Below are positions 1-6,983 of a stretch of DNA of 41,560 nt, piece by piece (the first letter of the stretch is position 1; every line of letters begins with the position of its first letter). A program made the translations under genes and the position numbers. The stretch comes from Propionibacteriaceae bacterium (GTDB taxonomy: Bacteria > Actinomycetota > Actinomycetes > Propionibacteriales > Propionibacteriaceae), in the NCBI GenBank assembly GCA_009780915.1, contig WQZD01000023.1:1-41560 (forward strand), given 5' to 3'. The notes under the pieces are model-generated. The model saw only the letters and a list, made by a program, of their open reading frames with translations. It ran no database searches and was not told the DNA's origin.

Positions 1-108
1 AGTCATCGGTGGTCCTTTCAAGGTCTTCGAACAACTAAGCGGGTACTCCGGTGACTCGCCCCAAACGCCATCAACGACGCTCAGACCGTCACCACAATTT
101 CCACCACT

Positions 109-216
109 CTATGGGACGCACCCATCCCGTGCTTGGGCGACAAGCGCCGCCTGTTCAGAATCGGTTTCCAGTGCCGTATCCGTGATCGTCACTCGTGCGT
201 CGTCCTTGTCAGCCAT
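109..216 (-). CDS. Possible 35-residue hypothetical protein
   Basis: An ATG at 216 lies inside the last codons of the NYN gene and opens a 35-codon frame ending in TAG at 109-111, so it overlaps the upstream stop by 8 bp, as in translational coupling. The peptide is acidic and rich in Ala, Asp and Thr, with no motif, signal peptide or membrane segment. No good ribosome binding site is seen and the frame is short enough to be chance. Positions 1-108 beyond it show no gene or clear signal. Confidence 0.25.
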   Translation of the reverse strand: MADKDDARVTITDTALETDSEQAALVAQARDGCVP

Positions 217-1945
217 GTCGCAGCTCGACGATCCGGTCCTTCATGTGGTTGAAGGTGGCTTTGGTCTTGGGCCCGAAGGGGATCGGCCCCGCCTTCGTCT
301 CCGTGCGCACTTGGTCGACCATGCGGCACAGCACGACGAGCTCGGAGTAGGCGGCTCGCGTGATGTAGTGCTTCATTGATCGAGTGCGCGTACGAGTCGA
401 AGTGTGGGGATGATCGATGGACACATCTGTCGATGGCGCCAGGGTCAGGACGTGGATCGACGAGTCGCCCAGCTCCAAGGTAGAGGTCGACGCTGCCACG
501 AGCGCGTCGGCGGGCTCGCGCGCCGGTACCACCGCAACCAGGAACCCCTGTTCACTCATCCACTTCAGACACGACCCAACCTCCGTCATGTCCACCCCTG
601 CGATGCGTGACTCGGAAACCAGGGCCACCTGACACTGTCGAGCGTCGAAGATCTCGTTCTGCTGTGCGCACCAGCGGGCGATCAGGGGAAAGGCTCCGCT
701 GACAAGGCCATAGGCCGTGATGGGGTGTATCTCCTCCATGTCGCCGAGATCCTCCATCACATACGGGCTGAGGACCGCACGCCCCTGGAGGTAGGCCCGG
801 TGGACCACCCGATAGGTGGACGGTTTGCTGCCCACCACAATGACGTACTGCCCCGGCAACGCGACCCGAAGCATCGTCCTCCAGTGCTTGAACCCCACAT
901 CCAGGGCGGTGGCGGCCGGGATGAGATAGATGAGCGATGTGACCACGTCGGGGAGGAGGAGCCCGTCGGCGCCATGCGCGGCGATCACGGCGCCCAACTT
1001 GCCCAGAAAGAGATGCGTGACGAGCTCGCAGTAGGTGCGCATGCGATCCTCTTTGATCACGGACACGGTACGCCGGATCAGCGCGACCTCGGGCAGGACG
1101 GGGGTGGGCAGCGCCTTGCGCGGTGGCCGCTCGATCACGGGCGCGCGATCCTGGATCTCTCGGGGCTCGCAGATGACGACACGATCGATGTGGCGTCGAT
1201 AGACGGGTCCGAGTGTGCGGCCCCACGTGATGGCGGTGACCACAATCTTTCCCATGGATCTCAGCTTGCTCGCCAAAGCACAGAAACCGTTGTCCCCGCT
1301 CATGATGACGAAGGTGCCGATGTCGGGTCGGGTGGCGGCGAGGAACACCGCGTCGGCGTAGATCTGGAAATCGGCCGCCTCCTTCTCTCCGATGTCGGAT
1401 TTCGGCTTTCGAAAGTTCGGAGCGTCCTTCACGGCGATGTTCAGATCCTTGAGGTGATCCACGATCGCGCCCAGACGGGTGGTCGTCGGGATGTGGGCGT
1501 ACGCCGCGGCGCTCACGATCTGCTTGCCCTCCCCCAGGGCTGCGAAGGTCTTCACGAAGTCGACCGGGCACCAATCGGCACGGTACCCCCCGCCTTCCGT
1601 CAGATTCTCGATGTCGATGAAGACGGCGACCCTGTCAGCAGGATTCGTCGTTTGTGTCGCGTCGCCGTCTGCGGGGCCCATGGCGTCGTGTGATTGATCG
1701 GGCGCCGACACGAGGTCGGGGACAGGTCCCGTCAGAATGTCAGCGACGTGTACGGGATTCGCCGTCGCGTCCTCGACCAGTTGTTGCGCATGCGCCCGCA
1801 ATCGACGCACCTGGTGCTCGTCGAGCATGATCGACGTGTAGGAATTGTCCCCGAGGTGGTGCAAACGACACAGCACCTCCCAGTTGCTGATCCCCATGTC
1901 CCGCGCCACGTCTTTGATGCGCACTCTCTTGCCATTGTTGTCCAC
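209..1945 (-). CDS. NYN-domain (PIN-like) putative ribonuclease with IF2-N-like N-terminus
   Basis: The protein has 578 residues from a GTG start chosen because GAAGGGAGA lies 5 nt upstream; an in-frame ATG at 2017 has no such site. Residues 6-56 (KRVRIKDVARDMGIS...) resemble the small helical domain at the N-terminus of translation initiation factor IF2. Residues 105-260 form an NYN domain: FIDIENL places acidic D111 and N114, followed by EKEAADFQIYAD (D192) and MSGDNGF (D218), the usual metal-binding carboxylates of this PIN-like nuclease fold. The C-terminal 300 residues are not recognised, although 285-400 could be an OST-HTH/LOTUS-like winged domain as in many NYN proteins. NYN proteins usually cleave structured RNA; the substrate here is unknown. 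A LexA-like box about 120 bp upstream suggests damage control. Confidence 0.85.
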   Translation of the reverse strand: MDNNGKRVRIKDVARDMGISNWEVLCRLHHLGDNSYTSIMLDEHQVRRLRAHAQQLVEDATANPVHVADILTGPVPDLVSAPDQSHDAMGPADGDATQTTNPADRVAVFIDIENLTEGGGYRADWCPVDFVKTFAALGEGKQIVSAAAYAHIPTTTRLGAIVDHLKDLNIAVKDAPNFRKPKSDIGEKEAADFQIYADAVFLAATRPDIGTFVIMSGDNGFCALASKLRSMGKIVVTAITWGRTLGPVYRRHIDRVVICEPREIQDRAPVIERPPRKALPTPVLPEVALIRRTVSVIKEDRMRTYCELVTHLFLGKLGAVIAAHGADGLLLPDVVTSLIYLIPAATALDVGFKHWRTMLRVALPGQYVIVVGSKPSTYRVVHRAYLQGRAVLSPYVMEDLGDMEEIHPITAYGLVSGAFPLIARWCAQQNEIFDARQCQVALVSESRIAGVDMTEVGSCLKWMSEQGFLVAVVPAREPADALVAASTSTLELGDSSIHVLTLAPSTDVSIDHPHTSTRTRTRSMKHYITRAAYSELVVLCRMVDQVRTETKAGPIPFGPKTKATFNHMKDRIVELRHG

Positions 1946-2063
1946 GTTCTCTCCCTTCAGTCGTGTGGACACCACCGTGCTGTGCCGATATGTTCCCCAA
2001 TTCGGCCGGTGGCTCATCGTGTGACAAGAGTAGGAGAGGACACGGACAATTTATATATGATAC

Positions 2064-2079
2064 TCGAACAAATGTTTGC
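2064..2079. promoter_or_regulatory. Candidate LexA (SOS) box upstream of the NYN gene
   Basis: CGAACAAATGTTTG at 2065-2078 differs at one base from the actinobacterial SOS consensus CGAAC-N4-GTTCG. It lies just upstream of an AT-rich stretch (2050-2058) that reads TATAAA/TATATA on the minus strand and is the best -10 for the NYN gene, so a bound repressor would cover the -35/spacer region. No forward gene starts nearby, so the NYN gene is the likely target. A single mismatch site can occur by chance. Confidence 0.45.
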
Positions 2080-2085
2080 GTGCGC

Positions 2086-2129
2086 GGGGAAGTACGGGGA
2101 GTATGTGGGGGAAGTACGGGGAGTACGTG
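2086..2129. repeat. Two tandem 22-bp G-rich repeats
   Basis: Two adjacent 22-bp copies (2086-2107 and 2108-2129) beginning GGGGAAGTACGGGGAGTA differ at one position. Each copy is itself nearly two 11-bp subunits. They sit between the EcsC gene stop and the NYN promoter. Function is unknown; a regulator binding tract or a slippage tract are possible. Confidence 0.7.
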
Positions 2130-2143
2130 GGGTGCTACCCCCG

Positions 2144-2887
2144 TCATCCCCTCTCGGCGCCGGGCCACGCGTACGACGTGATCGGCGTGGTCAACCGGCG
2201 TGGCACCAGATGGTGACGGGCGCACCGGGCGACGATCACGGTGTCGACCCAGTCCGCCAGGCCGGCGACTCCGCCGCCGATGATGGGCGCTTTGCGGCCC
2301 ACGGTGGTGACGATCCCCTTGCCGGCGGACTCGCCGAGGATGTGGCCGAGGACGCGGTCGGCCACATGGGCGTGCAATCCAGGGTCGCGCACAGGGGAGG
2401 TCGCCACGGCCAAGGGGGTGGTGGGCAGCTCCTCCGCAGTGATCTGGCGCTCCAACTCGCGCTCCCCGAGCAGGCACATGACGATGGCGGTACGTACCCG
2501 CGGGTCGTCGATGTCGTACCCGTGGAGGTGCGCGATGCACGCCACCATGCGCGTCTGCACGACGATGATGCCTGTGGCGTTGATGGGAGTGCCGATCAGG
2601 GCCGAGACCACCCCGCCGATGTTGGTCACGATCCCCTGGGCGGTGGCGAGCAGCACATGGGACCGTACGACCGAGTCGACGGCCAGGCTCACGTCCTTCG
2701 TCCGCTGGAGGTGGCGGGCGGCGGCACGCTTGGCGCCGGGGACGACTCCCACTCCGTCGATGGCCATGTCGACGAGCCTGACCATGGCCGACGTGAGCAT
2801 CGGCCCGGCCGCCTGCGGCAGTTTCACGAGGGCGAGGTCCTGGACGAACCCCACGACAGTGTCGGGTATCGGTCCGATCTTGGGCAT
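2144..2887 (-). CDS. EcsC family protein
   Basis: This 247-residue protein starts at the ATG (2887) preceded by GGAGGGAGG; longer in-frame starts read through low-complexity shadow sequence. It has the mix of amphipathic and hydrophobic helices typical of the EcsC family: IVTNIGGVVSALIGTP, then VVQTRMVACIAHLHGYDIDD with the family's characteristic QxRMVxxIAxLxGxD pattern, and a Gly-rich C-terminal segment (GRKAPIIGGGVAGLADW). EcsC is named after a gene next to an ABC exporter in Bacillus, but its biochemical role is unsettled. The gene stands alone between the NYN gene and the divergent yigZ-like gene. Confidence 0.75.
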   Translation of the reverse strand: MPKIGPIPDTVVGFVQDLALVKLPQAAGPMLTSAMVRLVDMAIDGVGVVPGAKRAAARHLQRTKDVSLAVDSVVRSHVLLATAQGIVTNIGGVVSALIGTPINATGIIVVQTRMVACIAHLHGYDIDDPRVRTAIVMCLLGERELERQITAEELPTTPLAVATSPVRDPGLHAHVADRVLGHILGESAGKGIVTTVGRKAPIIGGGVAGLADWVDTVIVARCARHHLVPRRLTTPITSYAWPGAERG

Positions 2888-3174
2888 CCGGCCTCCCTCC
2901 AATATCAACGCGGCGCTATCAGGCGTCTTCTCTATTGTGGCACCGCGCCCGATGCCGTTCCACCCGGACCATGCGGGCCGTCCCCCAGTAGGGCGCGAGT
3001 CGGGCGAGGCTCCAGCGGTCGTCGTACACCTTCGATGCGGCCATGGTCCGGCAACTCGATCACTGCGCCATGGTCCCACCCGCGAAGGGGGCGTGACCGA
3101 CCTGACCGAGCGCCGCCGACCTGACCCAGCGCAGCCAGCCTCACCGACCTGGCCAGCGTGACCAGCCCGGCCGG

Positions 3175-3180
3175 TACACT
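3175..3180 (+). promoter_or_regulatory. -10 element of a leaderless promoter (YigZ-like gene)
   Basis: TACACT ends 7 nt before the GTG at 3188, which is the distance from a -10 box to the transcription start. No Shine-Dalgarno precedes that GTG, so the mRNA probably begins at the start codon. No clear -35 is visible. Confidence 0.5.
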
Positions 3181-3187
3181 GGGGCAC

Positions 3188-3808
3188 GTGTCATCCATGC
3201 CGCCCGCCGGGTACCGCTCGACGACCGAGGTCGAGATCAAGAAGTCCCGGTTCATCACCACAGTGGGGCGTACTGACACAGAGACCGAGGCCCGCGACCT
3301 CATCGCGGAGGTCCGGGGGACCTACCCCGACGCGCGACACCACTGCCAGGCCTTCCGCCTCGACGAGGACGGCGTGCTGTCCACCCGCACCTCCGACGAC
3401 GGCGAACCAGCCGGCACGGGCGGGGCGCCCATGCTCAACAGCCTCACCCACGCGGATGTGGTCAACATCACGGCCGTCGTGACGCGGTACTTCGGCGGGA
3501 TCAAACTCGGCGCCAGCGGGCTGGCCAGGGCGTACGGCGGGTGCGTGGCCGACGCGGTGGCGGCGATGCCGCGCGTGGTCCGCCGTCGGTTCCAGGTCTG
3601 GAGCGTCCGCCTCCCCCACGCCGACGCCGGGCGCGTCCAGGACGAACTGCTCCGGTGCGGCGCCGTCGTTCTGGAGGTGGAGTACGACCCCGACGGCGTG
3701 TGTATACGCTTCCACGGCGACGACGGGCTCGCCGTGGTGGCCCGCGCCACCCAAGGCGAGTGTGTGCCGATCCCAGACGGCGTCCATGAGATCGAAACCC
3801 CTTGTTGA
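3188..3808 (+). CDS. yigZ: YigZ / IMPACT family protein (UPF0029)
   Basis: The 206-residue protein has the family hallmarks: EIKKSRFI near the N-terminus, ARHHCQAF, the GEPAGTGGAP loop (residues ~76-85) and TRYFGGIKLGASGLARAYG (~103-121). A C-terminal ferredoxin-like domain follows (LPHADAGRVQDEL...). YigZ relates to eukaryotic IMPACT, which affects translational control; the bacterial role is not firmly known. The start is the GTG at 3188, judged from the leaderless -10 spacing; a GTG at 3158 and an ATG at 3197 are alternatives. It is divergent from the EcsC gene and upstream of, but probably not co-transcribed with, the TetR operon, which has its own promoter. Confidence 0.9.
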   Translation: MSSMPPAGYRSTTEVEIKKSRFITTVGRTDTETEARDLIAEVRGTYPDARHHCQAFRLDEDGVLSTRTSDDGEPAGTGGAPMLNSLTHADVVNITAVVTRYFGGIKLGASGLARAYGGCVADAVAAMPRVVRRRFQVWSVRLPHADAGRVQDELLRCGAVVLEVEYDPDGVCIRFHGDDGLAVVARATQGECVPIPDGVHEIETPC

Positions 3809-3828
3809 CCGACATTCGACGAGCAGAT

Positions 3829-3857
3829 TTGACACATCCTGTACATTCGTACAGTAT
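3829..3857 (+). promoter_or_regulatory. TetR operon promoter with embedded palindromic operator
   Basis: A consensus -35 TTGACA (3829-3834) is followed after 17 bp by CAGTAT (3852-3857), whose end lies 7 nt before the ATG at 3865, giving a leaderless start. Between the hexamers, CTGTAC-ATTC-GTACAG (3839-3854) is a perfect inverted repeat. A palindrome between -35 and -10 directly before a TetR gene is the classical arrangement for autorepression. Confidence 0.7.
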
Positions 3858-3864
3858 TTAATAC

Positions 3865-4497
3865 ATGAGTACAGCCACACAGCCGGACGACCGGACTGCG
3901 CGGGCTCGGATCCGCGACGCCGCATTAGTGTGCTTCGCGCGGGACGGTTTCTCGACTCCGCTGCGGTCGATCGCCCAGGAGGCGGGGGTCTCCGTCCCCC
4001 TGATCACCCATCATTACAAGACGAAAGACGCGCTGCGCCAGACCTGCGACGAGTGGGTCCTCGACCGCTTCCTCGAGCTGAAACTGCTCGCCATCCACAC
4101 GCCCGACTCGGTGAAGGAGTCCCTGGCGGACACCTCGTCCGCCTCGGTCCTGACCGTGTACATCGTCCGCAGCTTCCTGGACGCCACGTCCTCGGCCCGG
4201 CGTTTCTTCGACCGGTACATGGACCAGCTTCGGACCATCATCGCCACGGCGCGCGCCGCCGGCATGGTCAACCCCTCCGTCGACGAGGAGGAACAACTCC
4301 ACCTGCTGGCCACGCAGAGCATCGGCACCTTGATGGTGGAGTTCGTCCTGCACCCGCCCGAGGACCCGACCCTGTTCGTGGACCAGGTCTTCACCTCCCG
4401 CAACATGACCGCGTACATGGAGATCTACTCCCAGCCGCTCCTCGCCCCCTCGCCCGCGATGGACACCTACCTGACCTCGATCAAGGAGAAACCCTGA
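3865..4497 (+). CDS. TetR family transcriptional repressor of the adjacent ABC exporter
   Basis: This 210-residue protein has a TetR N-terminus: helix 1 RIRDAALVCFARDGF, then a helix-turn-helix around residues 33-57 (LRSIAQEAGVSVPLITHHYKTKDAL). The C-terminal helical ligand domain (60-205) is unspecific. It is the first gene of a three-gene unit; its last codons carry the AAGGAG used by the ABC ATPase gene, which starts 2 nt after its stop. The palindrome in its own promoter is the likely operator. By analogy with similar TetR-ABC units, it would sense a toxic compound or drug and release the operon; the ligand is unknown. Confidence 0.9.
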   Translation: MSTATQPDDRTARARIRDAALVCFARDGFSTPLRSIAQEAGVSVPLITHHYKTKDALRQTCDEWVLDRFLELKLLAIHTPDSVKESLADTSSASVLTVYIVRSFLDATSSARRFFDRYMDQLRTIIATARAAGMVNPSVDEEEQLHLLATQSIGTLMVEFVLHPPEDPTLFVDQVFTSRNMTAYMEIYSQPLLAPSPAMDTYLTSIKEKP

Positions 4498-4498
4498 C

Positions 4499-5383
4499 AT
4501 GACAGACTCGACCATCTCCCTGACTGGCATCGTCAAGAACTTCGGTCGAGTACGGGCCTTGGACGGCGTCGACCTCCAGGTCGGACCCGGGCAGATCTAC
4601 GGGCTGATCGGGCCGAACGGCGCCGGGAAGTCCACCATGATCCGCATCCTGCTCGCCATCCTGAGGTCCGACGCCGGGCACGCGACGATCTTTGGCCAGG
4701 ACGTGTGGAAGCAGGCGGTCGACATCCATCGACGGGTCAGCTACGTCCCGGGCGAGGTCAACCTGTGGCCCAACCTGACCGGTGGCGAGGTCATCGACCT
4801 GTTCGTACGCCTGAAGAAGTCCGGGGACTCCCGCTATCGCGAGGAGTTGGTGAGTCGTTTCGACTTCGACCCGACCAAGAAGTGCGGCACGTACTCCAAG
4901 GGCAACCGTCAGAAGGTGGCGCTCATCGCGGCGTTCTCCACCGACGCGGACGTGTACATCCTCGACGAGCCGACCTCCGGGCTGGACCCGCTCATGGAGA
5001 TGGTCTTCCGTGAGTGCGTGCGCGAGGTGGCCGCCCAGGGCAAGACCGTGCTGCTGTCCTCTCACATCCTCTCGGAGGTCGAGCACCTGTGCGACCGGGT
5101 GTCCATCATCCGCCAAGGCAGGATCGTGGACAGCGGCACCTTGGCCGAGATGCGGCACCTGACCCGCAACCAGGTGTTGGTCGAAGCGACCGGCGCCCTC
5201 GACGGCCTGGCCGGGCTCGACGGGGTCCACGACCTGGCTCTGGTCCCCGGTGGCGCCGAGTTCCATCTGGACAACGACCACACCGCGAGCGTCATGGCGT
5301 ACCTCGCCCAGGCCGGCGCGACCCGGCTCGTGTCGACCCCGCCCACCCTCGAAGAGCTCTTCATGAGCCACTACCAGGGCTGA
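4499..5383 (+). CDS. ABC exporter ATP-binding protein (drug-efflux type)
   Basis: This is a 294-residue single ABC domain: Walker A GPNGAGKST (K44), Walker B DVYILDEP with the following TSGLD, and the switch His in LLSSHILSEVEHLCD. The signature is degenerate (YSKGNRQKVAL instead of LSGGQ), as in the DrrA/CcmA-like efflux group. The C-terminal ~80 residues form the small extension common in antibiotic exporters and end TLEELFMSHYQG. An AAGGAG site lies about 11 nt before the ATG. It should energise the downstream permease at the membrane. Confidence 0.92.
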   Translation: MTDSTISLTGIVKNFGRVRALDGVDLQVGPGQIYGLIGPNGAGKSTMIRILLAILRSDAGHATIFGQDVWKQAVDIHRRVSYVPGEVNLWPNLTGGEVIDLFVRLKKSGDSRYREELVSRFDFDPTKKCGTYSKGNRQKVALIAAFSTDADVYILDEPTSGLDPLMEMVFRECVREVAAQGKTVLLSSHILSEVEHLCDRVSIIRQGRIVDSGTLAEMRHLTRNQVLVEATGALDGLAGLDGVHDLALVPGGAEFHLDNDHTASVMAYLAQAGATRLVSTPPTLEELFMSHYQG

Positions 5384-5393
5384 GGGGGGCGCC

Positions 5394-6983
5394 ATGCACA
5401 ACTGGGCTCTCCTCCTTCGTGTGATGCTGCGCCGGGACCGGGTGTCCCTGCCCGTGTGGATCCTGTCGGTCGCCGCGTTCTGCGTGGTCTTCGTCCCCGC
5501 GCTGCCGCAGGTCGCGGGCACCCCCGACGAGGTCGCCGTCCTGGCGGCGATGATGGACAGCCCCGCCATGGTGGCCATGTGCGGGATGCTCTACGGTGAT
5601 GCGCACACCCTCGGCATCATGTACACCCAGCTGATGATCGTGTGGTCGGCCCTGCTGGTCGCGGTGATGAACATCCTCATCGTCGTCCGCCATACCCGCG
5701 GGGACGAGGACGAGGGGCGCCTGGAGGTGGTCCGCGCGCTGCCCACGGGCGCGGCCGCGCACCTGGGCGCCGTGACCGTCCTGATGGTCGGAGTCGACGC
5801 GGTGCTGACTGTGTTGATGGGGGTCGCCATGCCCAGTTTCGGCGTGGACTCCATCGACTGGGCGGGGTCCTGGGTGTACGCGGCCGCGCTGGGGATCTGC
5901 GGGCTCTTCTTCGGCGCTGTGACCCTGGTCATCGTCCAACTGGTCCACAGCGCAAGGGGCGCCATCGGGGCCGGGTTGGTCGTGCTGGGCGGGTTGTACG
6001 TCCTGCGGGCGTACGGGGATGTCAGCTCGGAAACGGCGGCGTGGATCTCCCCCCTGGGGCTGATCCAACGCACCTTCCCCTTCTACGCCGACCGGTGGTG
6101 GCCGTTGGGCATCCTGGCTCTCGTCTGCGTGATCCTGATCGTGGCGGCTTTCGTCCTGAACTCGATGCGCGACATGGGGCAGGGGCTCGTGCCGCGACTG
6201 GGAGGTCTGAGGGCGCACGCTGGCCGTACACTGTACGGCGAGTGGGGTCTGTCGTGGAGGCTCGTCCGCGGCACGGTCGTGGCGTGGGGCGTCGCCGTCT
6301 TCCTGCTCTCGGCGGGGTACGGCTCGGTCATGGGCGAGATGGAGGGGTTCGTGCAGTCGTCCCCGATCTACCAGGCGATGATGGGGGTCGGCGCCGACAC
6401 GGTGGACGTGGTCGGCCCAGTGGTGTCGATGCTGCTGCTGATGATGGCGATCCTCGGCGCGGTCCCCGTCCTGACGACGGCGTACAAGATCCGTGCCGAA
6501 GAGGGCCGAGGCCGCATGGAGGGCGTCCTCGCGGCGCCCGTCTCGCGCGTCCGGCTGTACGGGGGGTACGCGGGGCTGATCGTGCTGATCGCTGTCGCGA
6601 TGCAGGTCCTCGCCGCGGCAGGGTTCTGGATGGTGGCGAGCGCGGTCATGACGGACCCCGTCCCCGTCCGGGTCGTCGTCATCGTGGCGTTCAACTTCGG
6701 CGCGGCTGTGCTCTTCTTCGGCGGGCTCGGGTTGTTCCTCACCGGTTGCGCCCCGCGACTCACCCTCGTGGGGTGGGCGTACCTCATCATCTCCTTCCTC
6801 ATCGTGTACATGGGCGGCCTGCTGGACCTCCCCCGCTGGGTGGCCCGCCTCACCCCCTTCGGCCTCGTCCAACGCTGGCCCAGCGAACCCTTCTCGTGGT
6901 GGCCCTGGATCGGGCTGGTGGCCGGTGGCGTCGTGCTCGCCGTGGTCGGCGCCCTCGGGTGGCGGCGACGCGATGTGATCTAG
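5394..6983 (+). CDS. ABC exporter permease, large two-part type
   Basis: This 529-residue integral membrane protein has about 12 hydrophobic segments in two similar halves (1-280 and 285-529). Each half begins with an amphipathic stretch followed by a membrane helix (LLLRVMLRRDRVSLPVWILSVAAFCV; SWRLVRGTVVAWGVAVFLLSAGYG). This resembles the actinobacterial TnrB/polyketide-antibiotic exporter permeases that work with a DrrA-type ATPase. The half-repeat EEGRGRMEGVLAAPVSR echoes DEDEGRLEVVRALPTGA in the first half, consistent with internal duplication. It starts 10 nt after the ATPase stop. Its TAG stop shares a CTAG palindrome with the stop of the convergent AraC gene. Substrate unknown. Confidence 0.88.
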   Translation: MHNWALLLRVMLRRDRVSLPVWILSVAAFCVVFVPALPQVAGTPDEVAVLAAMMDSPAMVAMCGMLYGDAHTLGIMYTQLMIVWSALLVAVMNILIVVRHTRGDEDEGRLEVVRALPTGAAAHLGAVTVLMVGVDAVLTVLMGVAMPSFGVDSIDWAGSWVYAAALGICGLFFGAVTLVIVQLVHSARGAIGAGLVVLGGLYVLRAYGDVSSETAAWISPLGLIQRTFPFYADRWWPLGILALVCVILIVAAFVLNSMRDMGQGLVPRLGGLRAHAGRTLYGEWGLSWRLVRGTVVAWGVAVFLLSAGYGSVMGEMEGFVQSSPIYQAMMGVGADTVDVVGPVVSMLLLMMAILGAVPVLTTAYKIRAEEGRGRMEGVLAAPVSRVRLYGGYAGLIVLIAVAMQVLAAAGFWMVASAVMTDPVPVRVVVIVAFNFGAAVLFFGGLGLFLTGCAPRLTLVGWAYLIISFLIVYMGGLLDLPRWVARLTPFGLVQRWPSEPFSWWPWIGLVAGGVVLAVVGALGWRRRDVI

